Assembly: GCA_947846985.1 (NCBI GenBank)
Contig: CANTUZ010000006.1
Span: forward strand, 45,677,707 to 45,741,706
Reading direction: 5' to 3'
Source: Fratercula arctica
Lineage: Eukaryota; Chordata; Aves; Charadriiformes; Alcidae
Length of the DNA: 64,000 nt
Part shown: one piece after another, positions 37,543 to 49,353 of the stretch
Numbering within the stretch: position 1 is the stretch's first letter
Layout of the letters: each line of letters starts with the position of its first letter
Program-made: the position numbers and the translations under genes
Notes under the pieces: generated by a model
What the model was told of the DNA's origin: nothing
What the model saw: the letters and a program-made list of their open reading frames with translations, nothing else
The model's database searches: none

Positions 37543-37634
37543 CTGATAGCCATAATCACTGTGGGTTATGGGAGGAATTGTCTTAGGCTGTACAGAAGGA
37601 GGAGCTTGATTACAGTCACTTGGAAAGATCCCTC
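37543..37634 (-). CDS. Coding exon (92 nt)
   Basis: The donor CAG/GTATGA is strong; the acceptor (TTGATAACTTCTAAG) is moderate. The open frame reads GIFPSDCNQAPPSVQPKTIP then PITHSDYGYQ, a proline-rich linker-like stretch. Entry 2 nt matches the 1-nt exit of 40715-40851; exit in phase 0 matches 26970-27145. Sandwiched between a CR1 and further intron, it would be missed by a tool that masks broadly around repeats. Confidence 0.62.
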
Positions 37635-37759
37635 CTTAGAAGTTATCAACAACCTAATCAAGTCTGAGAACATGGTGTGGACCCTAATTAATATAATTAG
37701 TAGGAACACCAGAGAAGAGACGGCTATGAAATCAACCCATACAACAGGCTTTGGTGTCA

Positions 37760-37804
37760 CAAAAAAAAAAAAAAAAAAGAAAAAAAAGAAAAGAAAAGAA
37801 AATA
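37760..37804. repeat. A-rich simple tract
   Basis: A18 followed by AAAAG-type repeats. It lies 125 bp upstream (sense) of the exon at 37543. Confidence 0.85.
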
Positions 37805-38437
37805 ATTTAAAAAAAAATCAGTAAATGCTTAACAAATTTTCATCCAGCTTTCTACTCTTCACATACAAATACTGCTGTTTCCCCAAGAGACTGAGGCAGT
37901 TGCAAGCTCTGCTGTACACGAGAAGAAAAAAAAATAGAACAATACATTCAAAATTTTTTATAAAAGAGAGTTAAAAAGGAAATCTAAAATCCCTAATGTT
38001 GTCCTCCATGTCAAAAAGGAATAACTTTTATCTTCATAAAAAGATTACAAGAACAAAAAGAAAATATTTTAGGTCCCAATTTCTTAGGCCTTTCATAGAT
38101 AAGATAGTGAGAAACAAACTTGTTGTAAGACGCAGGAAAAAAGTCTTTGCTACGTGTCTAAACTCCTCTGCAGCTCAGGAGCGACCTGTCGTCTCCTTGC
38201 ACTGCTGGAAAACACTCATGGTTTCAATTTATTATTTTTTTCTTATTAAGATAAGCACGACCAGCTCCATATCCTGCCCGAGTTACTGAAAACTGGGGAA
38301 AACCTACCCGAGCTGTCGCAGCTCCCACGGCAGATCGTTTGAGCCTCCTCTGCTGAGACGAATCTTTCCTTGGTAGAGAGGAAAAAAATCACTTCTGTGT
38401 CTCATTAACACCTCCTACTCTCAAGGATAAGATTTGT

Positions 38438-38512
38438 TATATCTATATATATCTGTAGATATATTGCTATATATCTATAGATATATTGTCATATCTATAT
38501 ATGTAATAACTT
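38438..38512. repeat. TATC/TATA simple repeat
   Basis: Degenerate TATA/ATCTATAG repeats, partly palindromic. Confidence 0.85.
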
Positions 38513-40714
38513 TAATCAGTTATTATTTCATGGGGATTTATCCTCCACAGTTTTCTTCTTTGCGTTATGCCACTGAATTCATAGCAAAAGCAATGGGAAC
38601 CAGGGTAACTATTCCGACAAACACTGGAGTTTAAAAAAAAAAAAAAAGAAAAAAAAAAAGAGATGGCTGTGAAAGAACAATTACACCTTCCCATGGCATA
38701 AAGGCACAACAGCGTGATTTCAGAGTGTTTGGCTTCTCGATTTAAATGCAGACCAATGTTTTCTTGAAATGAAAATACTTTTAAAACGCACTTTTTCCTG
38801 CCTCCCCCTCATTTTTTTTTTTACTAATGTTGGCACACTCTGGAAGTTCTTATATTCTCAGACATCCTCCTTCTCCCTTTGATCACTACAACACAAAGCA
38901 GCCCTCCTCCCAGATGAGGAAAATGAGGAATAGAAAAAAAAAAAAAAAAAGAAAAAGAAGAGCTGCTGAAACCAAAAAAAAATAATTAAAAAGTAACACT
39001 TTTTCCTGTGTAGGATCATTATTCTCCTTTCGCCGCACAGCTCCTGAAGCTCTGTTGACCTTTGCAGGGTCACGCTGAGCCGCACACCATGCATATGTAT
39101 GGGAGTGCAAAAATAGCTTTACAGTGAAGGTAACTGCATGGAATTAGGGTGCGTTTTGACTTCAGTAACTGCAGCAGACATAAAGGGAGCCCGCGAACTC
39201 CGCATACTTCCCACATGGTGGCCCTTTGGTTTGCTTCGCGCCTTAGAAATTCTGCAGGGAAACCAGCCAAAATAAAAGTGACAGTTGCTCAGCTTTTACA
39301 TTATAGTTCAGTGGGATTTAAGGCTTGCCCTTTATTTTTGTGGCAGGAAAATAAAAGGGATAACGTGCCGGAGAATTCTCTGTATTATCATGAGTGCACT
39401 TGTGCGCCGGTTTTTATAGTGCTGTGCTCAATGGATGTGATGTTCCTCCCCAGGAACAGAGCACGCTAAGTTCTGTAATGCCAGAAACTGCTGTTTTAAA
39501 TTGTTTTAAGGTCACCGAATGGAAACATACTGGCTGCAAATGTCGCTCTAAGGTTCATCTTGGCAATATCACACAGTGGCGGCAGGGTGTACGGGCGAGG
39601 GGTGGACCACCAGCATCCAAGTACACTTGGCGATTTTTTTAAAGCCAGCTGCATCTCTATTTAAATTAGCCTCAAAAAGTAAAACTATTAAAGGATAAGC
39701 ACCCCAATATCGAGTGGTTTTCCAGTGCAGTCACAGCCATGTGTACAAGGAATCACTCCAAGGCCATAACATAGGGAAAGACTTTCCTCAAGTTCATTGT
39801 GTAAGTTTAGATATTTCCTCTCATTTTAATGAACTTCATCTGTTCTACTTCCTTTTATTAGACAAATTTTCAGGTATATAAGAATTTAGCAGCAATCCTC
39901 CTGCTGATTCTTGAGGGACATATTTAAGCCCTCACACACGTATGGTACCAAGCAGTCAATTTAGGTCTCAGCACCTCTGACTTCCTTGAGAATTTCTCAT
40001 GCACTTCCATCTTTATTCAAGTAAATAAAAAAAAAACCCAGCACATTTCTAACCCTTAATTTTGTCTTGTTAACAACAAATTACTAATTTCCTTTTAACA
40101 GCAAGAAGCGCAATGTCAGTCCACGCTGAAGATGGATGCGAAATACCTTACCAACCCACAAACACTGGAATGTTACAAATATTGAGATAAAAATTAAGTG
40201 CACAAAATCTGCCATAAATCTGGGGAAAAGAAGAACCTCACACTTTGAAATAATTTTAATATTCCTTTTCAAGAATTTGAATGGATGGAATTTAAGTAAA
40301 ACTTCGATTTCACAGGCAGGGGGTTGATTTGTTTTAATTTCTTCTTAAGTTTTCAACACAAGAACTTGAATTTTTAAAGTAACAAAAAAAAAAATCCAAT
40401 CTGTCAACTGCATTAAATATTTTTTCAAGATGGTTGACTGGAAATACAAATCAGAATAAACTAACTGTCATCAGCAATTTGGTTTTGACAGATTAGCACA
40501 TATCAACAAATTTCATGGGAAATAGTTGTTAAATTCCCCTGTCTCAGAAACAGCTTTTATCATGGAAGAGAAAGTGGACAAGATAAGAGAAGTGATTGAT
40601 GTACTATCCACTATTATCTTTCATTATTTTCATTCTTATTTAAAATGCCTTTCCTTACTGCTGTTCAGAGTGATTCAATGCACATACAAATCACCTATGT
40701 CTTCCCCAAGATAC

Positions 40715-40851
40715 CTATCTTTATAAAAACAGAATCATTCAGTAACAGAATATCAGATAGAAAAATCTCAATAAACATCAGCAGGTTCTTGGAGCATGGT
40801 AGCTCTGAAAATAAGATGTTTAATGGCATTCTTTCTGCTGTTTTGCACATT
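40715..40851 (-). CDS. Coding exon (137 nt)
   Basis: The acceptor TTTAACGTGTATTCCAG and donor GATAG/GTATCT enclose 45 codons: MCKTAERMPLNILFSELPCS, then KNLLMFIEIFLSDILLLNDS and VFIKI. Strongly helical and hydrophobic, but with too many charged residues for a clean membrane span. Entry 1 nt (AA plus A gives Lys) and exit 1 nt fit both neighbours. A plus-strand frame is open over the same stretch and is regarded as a shadow. Confidence 0.65.
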
Positions 40852-41735
40852 CTGGAATACACGTTAAATTTATTTATTGATTCCGTAGTTGGCAAATCAA
40901 AGTAGCTATTCCAACTGAAGATGCCCCCATGTTAACAAAGCAAAATAAGCCATATATTTTCTTACATGTATGAAAGTCAGCACTACGCGCACAGAATACT
41001 ATTGATATTGACTTTTAATCGCACCCTATTAAAAATGTTACCACTGATTTAAAAGTCCCTGAAAATAAAAGGTAATTTAACACTTATGCCAGCACATCTC
41101 TACAGTGGTTTGGTGACACTGCAAAAATCAACAGTCCTACAGAGAAAGGTTCCAATACAGCTAAATACACAATTTAAAACACAGTAAGAACCTGCCATTT
41201 TATGTGTCAGTTCAAAGTTTATAAGCTTGTAGATCATAATTCCAAAATGTATGGGTTTTTTCTTTAAAAAACACCTTAAGAGGCAGTTTCCTTTCAACAC
41301 CTGGAAGTCTTACTGTATCACTTTAGAAAACATTAATAAAAAGAAAAAAAGCTTGAATATCTTCTCTATGCATAAAAAGAAAATATGCACTTTCTGTTGA
41401 CAGTCTTATTATCTTAGATTAAGGGAAAAACAGCAAGACGAGAACCAGAAGTAATTCCGAAAGAAAGAACAGTGTGTGCATGCACTTGTGTTTCGAACAC
41501 ACTTTGCTACCAATAAACTCAGAATAACAGTTGAAAATGGGTACTCATGAAAGTGGGTTAACGCCAACATCATGCACTGCTCCAGGATGTTACAGATTTC
41601 CATTTGTTTAGATACCTTCATCGTATTTGTTATTAGAATTAAGAAAAAAAAAAAAAAAAATCCCCAAACCACCCAGTGAGAATAAAGCAGCCACTTACAA
41701 ATCAGTGAATTTTAAGCAAACTTTTAAAATCTTAC

Positions 41736-41793
41736 TTTGTATCATAACCTTTTGACATTCCCTGAACTTTCTCAGCGTCTTGCTGGGATTTCA
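41736..41793 (-). CDS. Coding exon (58 nt)
   Basis: The acceptor AAGCTCTTCCTCTAG is excellent, and only one frame avoids a stop: KSQQDAEKVQGMSKGYDT. The donor is AAA/GTAAGA. It enters with 2 nt and leaves two bases that complete a Lys codon in the next exon. Polar, lysine/glutamine-rich. Confidence 0.65.
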
Positions 41794-44187
41794 CTAGAGG
41801 AAGAGCTTCCCGGCAACTTTCCTCCATCCAGCAGGAAGGGCCTTCTTTCGCAGCGAAGGCATGAGCTGCCTTTGCCTTCACCCCAGGTCAGCAGGGGCTG
41901 TAGGTCCCACCACCCAAAGCCCAGCTGCCGGACAACAGCCCCAAACACACACAGACAGCCCTGGATGCTCTATTACCAATTCGGGAAGGATTTCATCATC
42001 GTATAGCACCACAGTTCCCCCAGAGGCCAACATCATTTACTCAGCTTGCACAAAGAGATCACAATAAAATAAATAATAATAATAATAAAGGCTGTTTCTT
42101 TTTGAAACATTAGTCCACCTTTCACTATAAACAGATTTTTTATGGTCTTTCAGTACAGGCAGGAACCTATATAAATATCTAAACTCTCTGGAACTTAATG
42201 GGATCTAATTGCATTTGAAATTCCCATGAGATGCTTATGTACATTAAAAAAAAAAAAAATAAAAAAAAAAATCTGGAGCTGGATGACTTAACAGTTTCCA
42301 TTTGAAGATCCAAATCTCCATAGGTATTGAGAAGTTGTAGCCCAGGAAGCAGTAGAGACACAACCACCTCCAAAAATCTGGCCTTTAGATTTGTAGCCCC
42401 TCAACACATTTAACATTCTGAACCTACTTAACTTGATAATCTAGTATTAGAACTCTCAGAGTTTCTTCCTGGCAGTGAATTTTGATTTCACACGTGCTAG
42501 ACTCTGGCGCTGCAGAAAAAAGATTAAGGAATTGGAAGGAGCTGATCGGAAAGAAAAAAGGTGATGTTGTTTTGAAGGCTTACATTTGCTGCAATCTTTT
42601 AAAAGTTTGCGTTTCTACCAATCCCCAATAAGAAACTGAAAACTAATCAGAGTGATACCGTAGAATTTGTCTCAGGTATTCAAAATTATTTGTCTAAGAA
42701 ATTAAGCCCATTTTTACATTTAGAAAACGCCTCAGTCGAGGACGTGCCTTGCAGCTTTTTACTGTTCAAATTATCGAGTGATTCATCCAATTATGCCATC
42801 ATTCACTCACACACCCTGCAAATGTATCCAATGCATACGGAAACCACAATACAGTAATGCTAGGTTTGTCAAGATATTGGCCTGCTTAACGTCACGGTGT
42901 CTCTCACAGGTAATTAGGTGCAAATAGTAATTTAATGGTTCTTTTATTTTTTGAAACACACTATCAATATAGGCAGGTGTGCATATATGCGGACTAGTGC
43001 TTATACTGTGCCACATCAAAATCAAATATAAAGAAATTATTTGGAATTTCTTGGTGTTTTTATTCTCTTTTTCAAGCTTAGCTTTCTATCTGAACCCTGG
43101 AATTGTGCTTAGCAAAGTTCCTGACTGACCAGGAAACTGAAATACAGTTTTGTTCCCTACCAAATAGATTTTTTTAATTCAATTTTCTTTTCTTATTTCA
43201 ACACCAAACAATCGCTTGTGCATGCATGTGAACAGTTGCTGTTTAAATGCTGCGGAGAGCTCAGTTTCTGGCTCATTTAATTGCCTGAGGCCATTGGCTA
43301 AGAAGATCTAAGGAGTTCTGTATGACTACATGATTTATTTTATCTACCCAGAGTGAACCCGCTGGTCTCCTTTGCGATAGCGATGGTGTTTGTCATAACT
43401 CCGTAATTCACGAGTGTCATTAACCGCATACATGCAAGGTACCCTTTGCAAAGCGTGCATTCACATACCCTCCTCTCTCTCATTTTATTAGCTGCATAAT
43501 GCCAGGCCTCCTGGCGTTAGGGATTAGGAAACATGTCTTACTGATGGATTGCTGGGTCCCACCTGTACGTGCTCATCCATAGTTCATAATTCTGCCAAGT
43601 GCAACTTTTGCTGGGCTGTAATTCACAAGCCATTTTGTTATTCCCATGCTAACATCACATTAGCCCGCTTGTACAATCCCTTCTACACAGTAATAATGCC
43701 GTACATACACTGACACTACGCGCCGGTTCCAGGGATCATACTCTAAACGTCTTTCCCAGTGAGATTAAGTAGTTTTACAGTGAGGACTCAAAGGGGTTTG
43801 GATTGAAGGTTTAATTTGGGGCTTTTCTCTGGGAAAGTTAAGCTCTGTGTAACCTGCCTTACTCTCATTGACGCCACTCCGGTTCTTGCAGTTATTGCCA
43901 CAAGTACAAACTCCCCAATCTGGAGCTTCCAGTGTAGTCAGTGAAATGAACCACTCTACTCTGAACGCATTAATCGCTTCATATTGTGGCCTACAGCTTC
44001 CCCAGAGAAAAGGAAGCTGTAATCAAGAAGCAAAGATAGAACAGAGAGAGCCAGAAATGAAATAAGGAGTACTAGAAAAGGTCAGAGTAGCCCTGCACGA
44101 AGAGTACAGGAAAGCTTTAGGTTTCCTCCCTGGCTCCCGCTCATATTCCTCCTGTCAGGGTACCCCGTGCTAGTTAAAGTAATTCAC
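41794..44187 (-). other. Intron
   Basis: About 2.4 kb. It includes a short AAT microsatellite (42067-42088), an A/T run (42245-42271) and a block at 43200-43740 that keeps many CpGs and TAAT-type motifs. No exon called. Confidence 0.4.
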
Positions 44188-44301
44188 AGCTCTGGTTATG
44201 AACCCGGGGATCATCGAGGGTATTTCCCAGTGGGTCTCTCCAATTTTCCTGCAGAATATTTTGGCACAGCTCTGCAATGAGGATAAACCTGCCTGGTGTC
44301 C
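44188..44301 (-). CDS. Probable coding exon (114 nt)
   Basis: The acceptor TTTTTGAAGTACTCCAG opens a frame reading TPGRFILIAELCQNILQENW then RDPLGNTLDDPRVHNQS. The donor GTGAAT at 44186 matches consensus at most positions but follows a T. Phase is 2 nt in and 1 nt out. A second frame is open for longer but has no in-phase donor. Reads like consecutive helices. Confidence 0.6.
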
Positions 44302-44576
44302 CTGGAGTACTTCAAAAAGGGACAAAAGACTGTTCAAAAGACCAGAGCTCTCCATCACTAGCCCATCCCTTGTCCCATATTAAGGTCCAGGTCAAACTCC
44401 TGCCAACTGCAAGGGCACAGGTAGAATGTGCCTATGGAAAAACAGGAATAAAAAAGGGAGGGGGAGGGGTGGGAAGAAACAACAGAGTTTACAGAACAGG
44501 TTCTATTCAGATTTGAACAAGCGTTACCCCATAAAACAGGTTTTCCATCAGGCTGCATATGGTGAGATTTCGACTT

Positions 44577-44590
44577 TGTGTGTGTGTGTG
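44577..44590. repeat. (TG)7 microsatellite
   Basis: Seven uninterrupted TG units. Confidence 0.9.
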
Positions 44591-44650
44591 TCTGCTTAAG
44601 CAAGTTATTTGAGGTAAGCAGTAGCTACATGTATGTCTAAACTGCATTAC

Positions 44651-44671
44651 CCTGTAAGGCATTTAGCCATA
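44651..44671 (-). CDS. Candidate 21-nt microexon
   Basis: A T-rich acceptor tract (ATTATTTATTTGAAAG) and donor CAGG/GTAATG flank the codons for WLNALQ. Phase 2 nt in and 1 nt out bridges the exons at 45024 and 44188 exactly, giving a continuous helix-like stretch. A competing exon at 44528-44591 was rejected because its phase does not fit the upstream exon. Confidence 0.4.
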
Positions 44672-45023
44672 CTTTCAAATAAATAATGTAAAAATAACAC
44701 TTTTTTTAAAAAATAACACAAAAAACAGGTAGTTTTGTGCTGAGCTTGTTGCTCAGCTAGCCACATATTTTCTCTGAGCACTATGTTTTAGCTTCAGATG
44801 CTACAACGTACAAAACACAGGAAGAATTATCTATATTTGATATGTTCAAAAGGATATTTTTCTGATCTTGGGGTAAGCACTTAGCAGTGTTCATCAATGG
44901 ATTTATCATATTCTTATCAGAAAGTCTTGAAAATGCCGGTAAAATCTACGGTCTTAAACATCTTAAATGGTTAATGCAGCTTTTTCATCAGTTTGCTCTG
45001 ATATGGAACTCTCCATAAGTTAC

Positions 45024-45083
45024 CAGACCTTACAGCAGCACAGAAATGGTCAAGACAAATGAAGAGTTGTCTCACTGCCATTG
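45024..45083 (-). CDS. Probable coding exon (60 nt)
   Basis: The frame MAVRQLFICLDHFCAAVRS is enclosed by acceptor CAATTTGGTTTTAAG and donor CTG/GTAACT. Phase is 2 nt in and 1 nt out, matching the G left by the exon at 45844-45916. The Met is internal, not a proposed start. Confidence 0.52.
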
Positions 45084-45843
45084 CTTAAAACCAAATTGTA
45101 ACTAGGGATTTTCCGATTTGACGATATGTGTTCAATGTGGATAAATTCATTATCTTCACAACATGCGTTAAACTTAGCTGCATTCCCAAAAGATTAAAAG
45201 GAGGCATCAGCAAAAAGCATCTGCTTTTTTTCCTCATCACTGAAGTTTATACCCTAAGACACTTCTTCACCTACAAAGCTGTAGGAACAGGAACAAATTC
45301 AATTGACCCTTAACGAGGTGAGTGGTCCCAGTTCCGTGCTCAGATCGCAATTAATGCAAAGTCCTGCACAACGTTGCTTACGCCTGCAAAGTCAACACAC
45401 ATTATGGGACTGAAGGGTTAAACAGTTGAGGGGTAAAAGAGAGACAGCATAAAAATTAATCTCTTTTGGCCTTTGCGTACAGCAGACCACTCAGAAGGCA
45501 GAGAGACGCCTTCCGTTTTGTTCACACTCTTTCTCTAGGGCTTCCACTCTCCATTTGCCTCTCAGACACCGGAGCCGATCCAGGGAGAGACTGAGCCTCT
45601 TCCCTTTCCTTTCACTCCAGCAGCGATCAGATGGTGGCCATTGCAGACACATGGAAATATTTACACATTTTCTTACTATTTAGGAATGATGATCTACAGA
45701 AGAAACGTCTGGGGCCAGGTTAAGTATTCATATGTAAAGAAGCAGGGTTTTGCTAGTTTGATTTTTGCCCTCTGCTCCTCTGGTTCAGGCAAATGCAGTG
45801 AGTAATGACACTCACTAATGATAAAATCCAGGTTCCGGCTCAC

Positions 45844-45916
45844 CGCAGCCTAAGCGCGCTGAGGCTAACTGGCTCTCTGAGGTCCAGCAGTCCCGCAAAG
45901 CACTCAAACTACCCAT
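45844..45916 (-). CDS. Coding exon (73 nt)
   Basis: The acceptor TTTTGTTATTCTGATAG and a strong GTGAGC donor enclose MGSLSALRDCWTSESQLASA then RLGC. The 24-codon frame is closed by a stop just before the acceptor. Local CpG content is raised. The frame begins with ATG immediately at the acceptor; I treat this as internal because exons upstream join in phase, but an alternative first exon cannot be excluded. Confidence 0.65.
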
Positions 45917-48027
45917 CTATCAGAATAACAAAACCACAAGCAAGCTGAATAGTTTCCATGAAAGGAAACTTGAATAAAAAGGTTTTGTTCTGAATGGAGG
46001 CGGTGCTCTCCAATGAGGCTTGTTTTCATGACTTTTTTTTTTTCTTTTTCCTTTTTAAACTGAATTCACAATGCTCCCTTTTCTTCCTGCAAAACACTTT
46101 AGATGCCCTGAAACTGAGCAACTGAAATAAAAATTAATTAAACACCGGACTGAAGTGATATTATCTGGCTTTATAAATTCTTTCCTTTGGGATAGAGGCT
46201 TCTGTTCAAAAACTTTTAAAGAAAAAGAAACCTAACTCCACAGTGTTTTTCTATTAAGCTACTTATCAAAAGCTTTTTAGGGAGGAAAGAAATGATAATG
46301 TTAAATGAAACTCATGGGTATAGCTTATTCATTTTATGGAAAAGAAAAAAAAAGAGAAGCAGCTGGGTCATACGCAATAGTGTTTCCGCTCTCTGTGACA
46401 TCATTTAGAGATTCTTCAAATGGAATGAGTTAGATTATTTTGTGGGAAAATAGGAAGATCTTGTACATTGGAGTTATTTACGCCTATTTCTCTCTTGTTT
46501 GTACTCTCAGAAACATCATCCATGCACAGACTACGAGGTAAAAGCAACAACTGTGACCAACAAGCCTCCAGCAAAGCACAGGCCACGGGATTTCCCTGAA
46601 TTCATTCATTATACAATCCCCATTTAGGGATCTCACTGACAAAATACACGTTTGAGTCCAGCTCCTAGAGCATAATCCGCACTAGGAAAAAGGACCCATT
46701 CACCAGTGATGCCACATCGGTGCATTCCTGTATGTAGGTACACACCTTGCTCAGAAAGCCTTAAACCTCAGCTGCCACCCCAGCTCTACTCCGCTGACCT
46801 CAGAAAAGAGAAAGTTCTTTGGGTCTGGAGGCGTCTCTACGGCTCCAGTCACGGTCCGTGTTCAGTCTGGAGCTGTACACACGACATATAAATCTGAACA
46901 CCCTCAGAATCACAGAATCCTCTAGTTGGAAGGGACCTTTAAGATCATCAAGTCCAACCACTAACCTACCACTGCCAAAACCACCACAAAATCACGTCCC
47001 TCAGCACCACGTCTGCCCATCTTCTACATATCTCCAGGGATGGTGATTCAACCACTTCCCTGGGCAGCCTGTTCCAATGTTTGATAACCCTTTCTGTGAA
47101 GAAATTTTTCTTCTTATGTTCTTTTATATATTCCCTAGAAGAAAGCATGGCACATAAAGACCAGCTCAAGTGTTCCTAATGTGCTGAGCTGGACGGATTA
47201 CAAAGCTCTTATTTCCACCAAGAATGCTAACTTGATGCTTGAGTGATCTTAAGGCGGTCTTAAGTAGCTTTGAAATCCTCTGGAACTCCATTTTCCTGAA
47301 TTTATTTTCCTGAACTTTGAGAAACACAAACAGTAATTCACTGTTTGAGAAATAACTGTAACTAATAGAAGGGGGGAAAGCTGGTGTAAGGTGCTTTTCC
47401 TATGTATAAAGATTCAAACCAAAGCTCAGATGGGGTTTGGGCAGATGTTCCCAAAGAATGGCATGGCAGATACCAACTCCTTTTTCTCCAACAGAGAACT
47501 CCATTCAGAAAATGCGGTCTGATGCTGAAGATTTCAAATTTGTCACACCAAATAGCAGCAAGATAATTTTTTTTTTACTACAAATAAATCCAGTGGATAT
47601 GATCCTAGCAGTGTACTGCCACACATCAAACCTGAGTATGTCAAGATTTGCCAACAAGACAGCGCAGTTAGAATAACTCCGTAAAAATATACTCAAACAC
47701 TCCATGTACCCAACTGCCATAAGACTTATGCTCTATTTTATCAGTACAATTTAAAAGGCAGAACTCAGCTTAAAAAGGCAACGAGATATGAGATCCTGCA
47801 ACCCAATGGCACTCAAATGTCTAAAACTCTTGCAGTCAGCAATGACTTCAGACAAATTGGGCTGCAGTTAGATACAACACAAGTACAATGAAATCCTGGG
47901 CTGGTAAGTGTTAATTTCACTGTAATGAAAGCAAAACTGATCATATAATAAAACAGGAAAACTAGTAATTGAGTGTTGGAAGGTTAAGTGATACTGAGAA
48001 GGCAAACTTCTAAAATTCATTCTTAAC
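45917..48027 (-). other. Intron with CR1
   Basis: Contains a CR1 fragment (46906-47113). Nothing else is supportable. Confidence 0.45.
46906..47113 (-). mobile_element. CR1 LINE 3' fragment, minus strand (about 208 bp)
   Basis: Begins at the 3' end (plus-strand AGAATCACAGAATCCTCTAG) and keeps the ORF2 tail [20 protein letters not shown] before breaking off near 47113. It is 5'-truncated and belongs to the same subfamily style as the copy at 36968. Confidence 0.93.
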
Positions 48028-48390
48028 TGCATAGTACTTCTTAGTCTCCCACAGAATGAAGCTTGATTCCTGATCCTCCTCCAGAGGTGCGAACACGGGT
48101 CCATTCAGTGGATGCAGTACGGATGTCAGCAACAGCAGGTAACAGTACTCCATGTCTTCTACTGAATCCCCTGACAAGGAAAGGTCCAAGTCTTCCTTCC
48201 ATGTCAATAGCAAAGCTCTTGCCGAATTTTGTAGGAGGAAAACTAAGCCTCGAATGAAGCCAAAGCTCTGTAGCCCATGTAGTCTTATCGTCTGCCCTAC
48301 ACCTGCTATGGCATGAGCAGTGGCCAATGGCTGTCTGATAATAATTAGTTTGCCAAAGCTTCTTTGATAAATTGCAAAGATAACAGTCCC
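48028..48390 (-). CDS. Largest coding exon (363 nt)
   Basis: 121 codons in one frame: GTVIFAIYQRSFGKLIIIRQ, then AGVGQTIRLHGLQSFGFIRG, LVFLLQNSARALLLTWKEDL and LTSVLHPLNGPVFAPLEEDQ, ending ILWETKKYYA. The acceptor AG at 48391 is chosen by phase; another AG five bases earlier and one at 48335 (TTATTATCAG) are possible. The donor is GTTAAG. Leucine-rich helices followed by an acidic loop. A long plus-strand frame overlaps part of it and is a shadow. Confidence 0.65.
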
Positions 48391-48461
48391 CTTTCTCAGA
48401 TCCATATGAGTTTAGAACAGTTTAGAAGGAAAAACTGGTCTCTGCATTGCCGCCTAATTAC

Positions 48462-48486
48462 CTTGAGAGTCTGCCAACTCATTTCC
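48462..48486 (-). CDS. Candidate 25-nt microexon
   Basis: CATATATGGTGCAG acceptor and CTCAAG/GTAATT donor; the codons are EMSWQTLK. It enters with the base that completes AGG (Arg) from 49258-49353 and leaves in phase 0. The intron to the next exon is only 71 nt and contains CTAAAC-type branch sequences. The acceptor tract is weak. Confidence 0.48.
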
Positions 48487-49257
48487 CTGCACCATATATG
48501 ATCCCGTCAGTTTTTCAAGCTCCACTGAAATACTCATGACACTGAAATAATGTTGAAAGCCAAATGCCAAAAATTGATCTGCATTATTTCCCGGCGGTGA
48601 AACAAAAAAAAAAAGCAGGGCCACTTAACACACAACAAAGAGAGAGGCAACTACATTTATATCTATACTGTTCAATAAAACACTATCGCGAGTGCTCAGG
48701 CCAGCAAAAACTGCCAGGTCTGAAAAGTAGGAAACAGTCACAGGACTAAAGTACTCATCAGTGTACTTTGCCCGAAACAGATTCTCCTTTCAGAACTGGC
48801 TTAGTACTTTTGCACAGCGGTGAATTAGCTCATAATGGGCATCTCTCTGTCAATGTTACATTAAACAATTTGGATCTGAATGTGGCTAAACCAGTCCTCT
48901 TCTCTCCTTCCCTCCTCTTCCCTATTCTTTACCTCACCTCAGTACCCTGCCTGACCAAGCCAGTTTCTAGTTAGTTTCTCCTTGTTCAGCTCGGCCCCTT
49001 CATCCAACTCCAATTCCCCTCTCTTGCCTTGATCGACTCCAATCTTCACGCCTTCCTGCATGTCCAAGTTCAGCAGCTCCCTATCCCGGCTGCCGGCAGC
49101 CAGCAGAAGGAACAGACGTTGCAATTTTAACACCAGAGTTGGGTTTGCTGCTCTTCTTCCCTGACCCCGACAATCCAATGGCCTTCCCTCAGCCCAACAT
49201 GACATTCACTGGCAAAGCTCTGCTGAGCCTCTTCTGCATCTCACTGGGACAACTCAC

Positions 49258-49353
49258 CTAGATGGATTTTCCAGGGACTCTAGCTGATTGAGATTTAACA
49301 ATCCCAAATACAAATATAGCCAAAAATTCTCCCCAGCTCCAAGGTACAAAGTC
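49258..49353 (-). CDS. Coding exon (96 nt)
   Basis: A near-perfect donor (ATCTAG/GTGAGT) ends a 31-codon frame, TLYLGAGENFWLYLYLGLLN then LNQLESLENPS. The other frames have stops. The acceptor (CAAAATTTTGGTAAAG) is moderate. Entry 1 nt and exit 2 nt fit both neighbours. Aromatic and leucine-rich, probably a buried helix pair. Confidence 0.65.
   Translation of the reverse strand, partial: DFVPWSWGEFLAIFVFGIVKSQSARVPGKSI

Noticed and set aside
37231..37824. 197-codon plus-strand open frame, the longest in the window
   Set aside because: It is the antisense of the CR1 copy at 36968-37480 running through an exon of the opposite strand into a poly-A tract; the tail is a lysine run.
44528..44591. 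Minus-strand exon reading MQPDGKPVLW with donor GTAACG
   Set aside because: It fits the next exon but not the upstream one at 45024-45083, and its acceptor overlaps the TG repeat. The 21-nt exon at 44651 bridges both sides.
48939..49205. 88-codon minus-strand open frame with acidic tail
   Set aside because: No acceptor/donor pair in phase; exons on both sides join without it.
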